Assembly (NCBI RefSeq): GCF_014805625.2
Contig: NW_023998453.1
Coordinates: 652,524-716,523, forward strand
DNA length: 64,000 nucleotides
Reading direction: 5' to 3'
Origin: Glossina fuscipes
Taxonomy: Eukaryota > Arthropoda > Insecta > Diptera > Glossinidae
Below the pieces are notes generated by a model. That model had not been told where the DNA came from, did no database searches, and saw only the letters and a program-made list of their open reading frames with translations. The translations under genes and the position numbers were made by a program. Shown piece after piece: positions 58,051 through 64,000 of this stretch; within the stretch, counting starts at the first letter, position 1; every line of letters starts with the position of its first letter.

Positions 58051-59959
58051 ATGCCAACAATTGGTGTGAAACGGGATTTATTATTTGAAGCTTTGGGTAC
58101 AAAATACAGTGATGACGATTTTCAACAATTGTGTTTCGCTTTTGGGCTAGAACTAGATGAAGTGACCACAGAAAAGCAAATGTTAACCAGAGAGCAAGGC
58201 GACGAGGCAAGCGGAATTGCTGATGCTTCAGAAGAAATTATTTATCGAATTGATATACCGGCTAATCGTTATGATTTACTATGTTTGGAGGGACTAGTGA
58301 CCAGCTTATTAGTGTTTCAGGGCAAGTAAGCATTTCATAAATCAAATAATTTTTATACGCTGATTTTACTCTTATAAAAGAATTAAGCCTCCCAAATTTG
58401 AATTGTGTGAGCCTAAGGATGGTAAGCGACAAATTTTAAAAATTTTGCCAGAAACTGCAAGCGTTCGTCCCTACGCTGTAGCTGCTGTGTTGCGTGATAT
58501 CAAGTTTACTCAATCGTCTTATGATAGCTTTATCGATTTGCAAGACAAATTACATCAGAATATTTGCCGTAAACGTGCTCTAGTAGCGATTGGCACACAT
58601 GATTTAGATAGCATACAGGGACCATTTCGTTATGAGGCACGTTCTCCGAAAGACATCAATTTTATACCATTGAATCAAAGTAAAAGCATGAACGGTGAAG
58701 AACTCATGGAATTTTATAACAATCATTCTCAACTTAAACAATATTTACCCATAATAAGAGATTCCCCTTTATATCCAGTTATTTATGATGCCAATGACCT
58801 AGTCTTATCACTGCCTCCAATTATTAATGGAAATCATTCAAAGATCTCCTTAAATACGAAAAATGTATTCATTGAGGCTACGGCCACCGACTTAACCAAA
58901 GCTAAAGTAGTTTTAGATACAATTGTATGTATGTTTTCTACGCATTGTCAGCAAAAATTCGCTGTAGAACCTTGCGATGTTATACAACCGGATGGCACAA
59001 TTGTAACGTATCCCGAGTTAGCTGTACGCCAAGAAATAATATCGACAAATAAGACGAATAAAATTATTGGCATTGAGGAAACACCTGAGAAAATTGCTGA
59101 TATGCTGACTCGCATGTATTTAGAAGCTGAGAAAATGACCGATGAAGATTCTATTCAGGTATCTATACCGCCCACTAGACATGATATTATACACAATTGT
59201 GATATTTATGAAGACGTGGCCATCGCTTATGGCTACAATAATATACGAAAAACGCTGCCTTCCTTTATGCATATCGCCAAACAATATCCCTTAAATAAAT
59301 TAACCGAACAGTTAAGGGAACAAGTCGCTCAAGCGGGTTTCACTGAAACTTTAACATTTACTTTATGCTCGCGTGATGATGTGGCAAACAAATTGAATAA
59401 AATAATTGATCATATACCGGCTGTGCACATAGCTAATCCTAAAACGTTAGAATTTCAAGTTGTACGTACCACATTATTGCCCGGCCTGTTGAAAACATTA
59501 GCTGCCAATCGTAAAATGCCTTTGCCTTTAAAACTTTTCGAAATTAGCGATGTGGTTATAACCGATAATGAAACCGAAGTAGGAGCACGTAACGAAAGGC
59601 GTTTATGTGCTATTAATTGTAATAAAACAGCAGGATTTGAAGTAGTACATGGTTTGTTAGATCGCGTTATGCAATTATTGGAAGTTCCTTGGGAATCGTC
59701 AAACAATTCCGCCTCTACGGGCTACTGGCTGCAAGCTGTCGATGGTAATAGTTGCGTTAAGATTGCGAAAAAAAAAATTCTATAAAATTTTTATGATTTT
59801 CTGATAGATGAGACTTACTTTCCTGGACGTTGTGCTTACATTATTTACAATAATGTGGCTATTGGTAAAATTGGCGTTTTACATCCCACCGTATTGCAGG
59901 CTTTCGAATTAATTACACCTTGCTCAGTTTTGGAGTTTAACATTGAACCATTTGTATAA
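58051..59959 (+). CDS. beta-PheRS: Cytosolic phenylalanyl-tRNA synthetase beta subunit (three exons)
   Basis: Joining exons 58051-58325, 58381-59744 and 59808-59959 gives 1,791 bases, 596 residues plus TAA. The ATG follows CAAA, a good fly start context. Intron 1 (55 bases) has donor GTAAGC and intron 2 (63 bases) GTAATA; both end in AG and restore frame (residue 92 Lys and 547 Asp span the junctions). Exon 1 carries the conserved N-terminus ([16 protein letters not shown], then [16 protein letters not shown]). Residues about 304-381 form the B5 domain with SIPPTRHDI and [13 protein letters not shown]. About 390-596 is the catalytic-like core, with [13 protein letters not shown] and, in exon 3, TYFPGRCA and IGKIGVLHP. 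Known role: the (alpha-beta)2 enzyme charges tRNA-Phe with phenylalanine using ATP; the beta subunit contributes tRNA binding and B3/B4 editing. The length fits the animal cytosolic form (Drosophila about 589). Reading exon 2 straight through would end in a false stop after about 14 intron-encoded residues. Confidence 0.96.
58326..58380 (+). other. Intron 1 of beta-PheRS
   Basis: A 55-base intron between GTAAGC (58326) and the AG at 58379-58380. Splicing joins GGC-AA to A-ATT-AAG, reading Gly-Lys-Ile-Lys-Pro-Pro, which continues the family's conserved sequence. Confidence 0.93.
59745..59807 (+). other. Intron 2 of beta-PheRS
   Basis: A 63-base intron with donor GTAATA at 59745 and acceptor CTGATAG ending at 59807. 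Splicing yields [10 protein letters not shown], restoring the conserved FPGR motif. Confidence 0.92.
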
Positions 59960-60021
59960 GATCCAAAAGAAGGCTCTCCAAAATCATATTTATAATTTAT
60001 TTGCATTTTTTTTTTCATTTC

Positions 60022-60054
60022 AATAAATAAAGATGGAAGATCTTGTTAAATAAA
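60022..60054 (+). terminator. Candidate beta-PheRS polyadenylation signals
   Basis: AATAAA occurs at 60022-60027 and again at 60049-60054, 62 and 89 bases beyond the stop codon. Either would make a short 3' UTR, usual for a housekeeping gene. Confidence 0.5.
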
Positions 60055-60059
60055 AATTT

Positions 60060-61363
60060 TGCGATTCACTTTAATATATTTGTAGAGATTAGAAAAAGAT
60101 GCCCGGGTTTGTAAATATTTGAAATATAATTGAAAATTTAAAAAAAAAAAAATGATCTCGCCTAAAAGATGAGTCTAACAAGTTTCATTGCTAATGAAAT
60201 TAGGATAATTTAATTTTAACTCTAAACGAAAACAACATTCTTCCTTTTTTTCATCCTATATTAGTCATTTTTTTCATACCTTAATTATTTTTTTAAGGTC
60301 ATGTAATTTTTTTGTTTTCATATATTATTATTTTCATAATATTTTCAATTAATTTTATTTTCTATAATGAACTATTTTGCTGGGAAATTGCAATTATTCT
60401 GTTTTTTGTTTTTTATTTTGTTTTTTTTTTTTTTAATTTTTATATTCATATTATAAATAACTCGGTAACGAATTGTTGCTGTTTTCGATTTAAATGCAAT
60501 TTCGTTAAATATTACTAATTAATATACGTAGGTATGTATGTATGGATATTTATGCATTGGATTTTACGATTTTTTATGGAATGCAATATAATACTAAAGA
60601 AACGCTTTGTTTGTATTTTGCATGACTTTATCGAATCTTCTTCTTGCTTATAACTGTATGAGAGTTTGTTTGTTTGGTATTATATTAATAATTAAATATT
60701 TACTTAATAATCATTAATTATTTATTATTATTAATATGATTGGTGTGATAAACAGTTTTTGTTGCCATTTTTTTTTTTTTATTAGTTTAATAATCCTTAC
60801 CCTTATTATTTTATTTAGTTTTATTCATCAAATAGGAGAATATATCGCTTTTTGAATTATTAAGAAAGTTCAATAGATGTATTTAAAATTTTATATCGCA
60901 TAATTGTGTCTGTTTATATGTATGTACGTATATGTTATATGTGTATGTGTGTGTTGCATATGTTTCTGCACTTTTTAGTTATCAATCCTTTCAATATGTA
61001 GTTCCAAGTGTTGTCAAAGTTTTTTTTTGTAAACTGTCGGCGTTTTTCTCCTTCTTTTTTTTTAAATAGTTTCTTCCCAAATCTTATTAGTTTTCTTACA
61101 TATATGTTGAGTTGTAATAAAAAAGCCAATTCTATCTTTTTGCCCTACAACCAACCATATGTATTTGTGGTTAATTAGAAAGAAAAAGAGTGATAGATAA
61201 ACAAAAAATTTTCTATACAAAGTTTTTTTTTTTTTTTTTTGTATTTTTTATATGCATTTGTTTTCTTTACTAATACACTGACATTATTTTTTCGAAAGTT
61301 GCAATATTTAATTTTTTTTTTTCTTGTTTTATTCTACTTGCCTATGAACATATATACCATTTG

Positions 61364-61400
<37 letters not shown>

Positions 61401-62790
61401 GATACATAACATATATATCAATTATATATCTTTATACATTATGTATATGTATATGTATAGATATATATATATATTCAATCCAACTGAAGAGCAAATTTTC
61501 TATTCTTTTAAATGAAATGTAATTTTCTGACAAATTATTGAAGTTGTTGTTGTAGGCATATAAGTAGTAGTAAAATCTTTAAACAAAACAATGAAAAGAG
61601 AAAGCATAACAGAATATTTCATATCATAATAACGTTATATCATCCCTCAATCAATACTATCATCATTAAGATAATTCAATAGTTGAGGGCATAAGTTGAA
61701 ATTCAAGTCTTCTCTCTCCCCACCAGTGCACAAGGTAAGCCATAACGTTTATAACGTTTGTTCCGATTCTTCAATTTTTTATATACATATATAAATATAT
61801 ATAAGGATTTAATTTATTTATAAATATATGGTCATTGGTTAAACTTAACTTTTGTTTAGGTGTAACGAAGTCCAGTGCATCAATAATTTATTTATTATTA
61901 CTCCGAAGAATTGCGATTTTGTATGAAAAACGAAAGAATAACGCTTCTAATCAAATCCGTCTGCATGCGAAAAAATGTCGAGAACTCGAGCAAACTGTCT
62001 TCATCCTCAAAATACTTTTAATCCTTTTCCGCCTGTGCATTCTTGAAAATTTTATCAAAGCAAAAATTCTTCGCGATCCTTATCTACATCTGACTGACTA
62101 TTAGCAGGAAAAACCATACCTTTTCAATGCTTCTCATTTAAGATTTGCATTCCAGCAATCTTAAGGTGCATATAACTTTTGTGCTTATTTTCGAAGCTAA
62201 TTCCCCGTATCTAAGGAAAACTTACTAAGCCATATTTAATTTACAAACTGTTGATCCATCACTGGACATTAAGAATACGTAGTAAAGTGGCATTGGTATG
62301 CGTCAATTGATATTCGGTTACTTTAACATTTAAGTATGCAAATGAAGGCGGACAGCTGAACTTCAGTTTATACAGCTTCTGCAATTCCATAGGCAGACAT
62401 CGACAATCTTTGGTTAAAATTCAGAAAATCCTTCCATTGAATGTAATTCCATGTAATCACAAGTGTAGATCGGAGATTGACTGTTAGGTAGATAGATGAC
62501 CGATTAAGGTTAATCGGAAAATAGTTTAGTTTATGGGCAGCGATCAAATAAAAATCAACAGTCTTTAAGAAAGAGAAGAAAAGTCGATCATACTAAGAAT
62601 GAATTATACGAGGAGTAAGTTTCCTTCAAGTCGGAATTGCTTTTAAAATGCATATGTAACACATTCTTCTTCGCGTTTTCGCATATCATCGAAACATAAG
62701 CATATATAGAACTAATCTTATTGTTTTTGTACTCTCCGCAGACCACATAAAATGTGTATGTATGCATAAGATTTCGAATTTTTTTTTTTT
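60060..62790. other. No gene seen
   Basis: Extremely T-rich and AT-rich, with (AT)n at 61367. Hydrophobic or Lys-rich short ORFs are by-products of composition. Confidence 0.6.
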
Positions 62791-62796
62791 TTTTCA

Positions 62797-62937
62797 TGAC
62801 GAGCCAAGGAGCTAAGGAGATATCCCCCAGGAAGGATTATATAGAAAGAGAAGCCAGAATAAAGGGAGTAATGCTTGTGAACGTTCGACTTGAAAACGGC
62901 GACATAAAGTACTGTGGGAAAGATCACCGCTGGTAGG
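62797..62937 (+). other. Short ORF after a poly(T) tract, or A-tailed insertion on the minus strand
   Basis: A 46-codon ORF (MTSQGAKEISPRKDYIERE at the start, GDIKYCGKDHRW at the end) follows an 18-base T run directly. Read on the minus strand, the same segment ends in an A run, which would fit the 3' end of a retroposed sequence. I cannot choose between the two and recognise neither. Confidence 0.22.
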
Positions 62938-63580
62938 TTATTCCAAAAATGTTCGAATATTATCGAAATGAATTAAAATAAGAAAATAGAAATTTCGCAA
63001 CTTGATCTTTGACTAAGACCACATGCTATATACGCTATAGAGAGGCTCGAAGGAGCAAAGATGTTTATAGTCTTCTTCTTTCTTTCTTTAATTATCATTA
63101 TTAATGGCATTATGAGTTTAGAACAATTGCTTTACATGTGTTTGTAGTAGTATACCATAGCGCTGGAAGCCAAAGCGAGAGATATATATACATGTATATA
63201 TCCCACATGAACTTTCATTTTCGTCGTCGTTTTTATTCTCTTGGCGTTTCATTTCGAGAATTATTCGTATTCGAGCGAAAAGTTAGATAGGGATGTAGTT
63301 TTATAAAAGGAAATGCGGGGAGGAAGAAAGTGTTTAGTAAAACTTAAAGATAAATATTTAAATAAAAATTCAACAGGTTTAGGTTTTTTTCTTCAATATT
63401 TTAAATCAAATATATATATATATATTTTTTTTTAATAGATATTCATTCATATAGATTTAGTTACTGTGGTTGTTGTATTGGTATCTTTTATTATAAGTAA
63501 TTTTAATAGTATTTCTTTTTATTTTTAAATGTAGTATGTATTGTATGCATGTATGTATTTATCAGAGCTTATATAATTAG

Positions 63581-63609
63581 AATAATAATAATAATAATAA
63601 TAATAATAA
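63581..63609. repeat. (AAT)n microsatellite
   Basis: About nine AAT units near the window end. Confidence 0.95.
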
Positions 63610-64000
63610 GAAATTAAATCACATACATATATATACACATATTATATGTATGTAAGCATATCCTTCTTTCGTTTTTTTTTTTTTTTGTTTTTTTTTTTTT
63701 TTATAATATATTCAATTCCGTTTTTCCCCATTTTTCTCCTTAGCATTTCTTCTTCTTTATTTCCAAAATGTTATAATAGCTTCCCTTTTTAAATTTATGT
63801 ATGCATACGTTTTTATATATATATATATGCAAGGTATACATAAATGTGTTTGGGTGTTAATGTTTGTCTATCTGTGTGTGTATGTGTATGTGCTTGTGTT
63901 TGCGTTTATATTGAGTTAATATTAAAATTAACGTTTTGCTTATAAATCGTATATCAATGTCGAGAATAAAAGAGTGATTGTGTTCTCATTATAATTAAAC

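Noticed and set aside
58403..59785. Reading exon 2 of beta-PheRS as a separate 460-residue ORF
   Set aside because: It starts at TTG inside the gene and ends in intron 2; splicing at 58325/58381 and 59744/59808 gives the full conserved protein.
60312..60518. Hydrophobic 68-codon ORF resembling a membrane protein
   Set aside because: Phe/Ile-rich reading of T-rich DNA downstream of beta-PheRS; no start context or family.

Overview
The window looks like a gene-poor, AT-rich piece of a higher-fly (brachyceran, probably calyptrate) nuclear genome. Three things support this: an intronless atonal gene whose product is closely fly-like, a cytosolic phenylalanyl-tRNA synthetase beta-subunit gene with 55- and 63-bp introns typical of Diptera, and intergenic DNA full of poly(A)/poly(T) runs, microsatellites and decayed transposons. 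A tsetse-like (Glossina) or related fly is my best guess. The sequence alone does not fix the species. There is no sign of prokaryotic organisation, no operon and no CRISPR array.

Layout. 1-19.8 kb is mostly non-coding. It holds a decayed mariner transposase (about 3.95-4.66 kb), a possible retrotransposon integrase scrap (about 4.87-5.35 kb), a serpin-like C-terminal fragment (8.4-8.6 kb, minus), a LINE end with RNase H-like and Cys/His motifs (about 13.96-14.51 kb) and a complete tRNA-derived SINE with target-site duplication (18.5-18.7 kb). 19.85-20.90 kb (minus) is the single-exon proneural bHLH gene atonal. 21-39 kb is a long desert with isolated exon-like islands, a minus-strand LINE reverse-transcriptase relic (26.3-27.1 kb), a second mariner relic (32.8-33.2 kb) and several copies of dispersed repeats. 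39.04-39.36 kb (minus) is a small intact cysteine-rich ORF of unknown function. 40-57.9 kb is again repeats (two LINE 3' ends with A-rich tails, SINE copies, dispersed repeats). 58.05-59.96 kb (plus) is the three-exon beta-PheRS gene. 60-64 kb is AT-rich with microsatellites.

The two confident genes are functionally unrelated: atonal is a developmental regulator embedded in a wide non-coding neighbourhood of the kind that often carries enhancers, and beta-PheRS is a translation housekeeping gene. I found no convincing new multi-gene system. The most useful leads are the cysteine-rich ORF, the serpin-like fragment, two orphan exon-like islands (23.4 and 29.5 kb), a 33-bp near-loopless perfect palindrome (22.49 kb), and the SINE and dispersed-repeat families that recur through the window.
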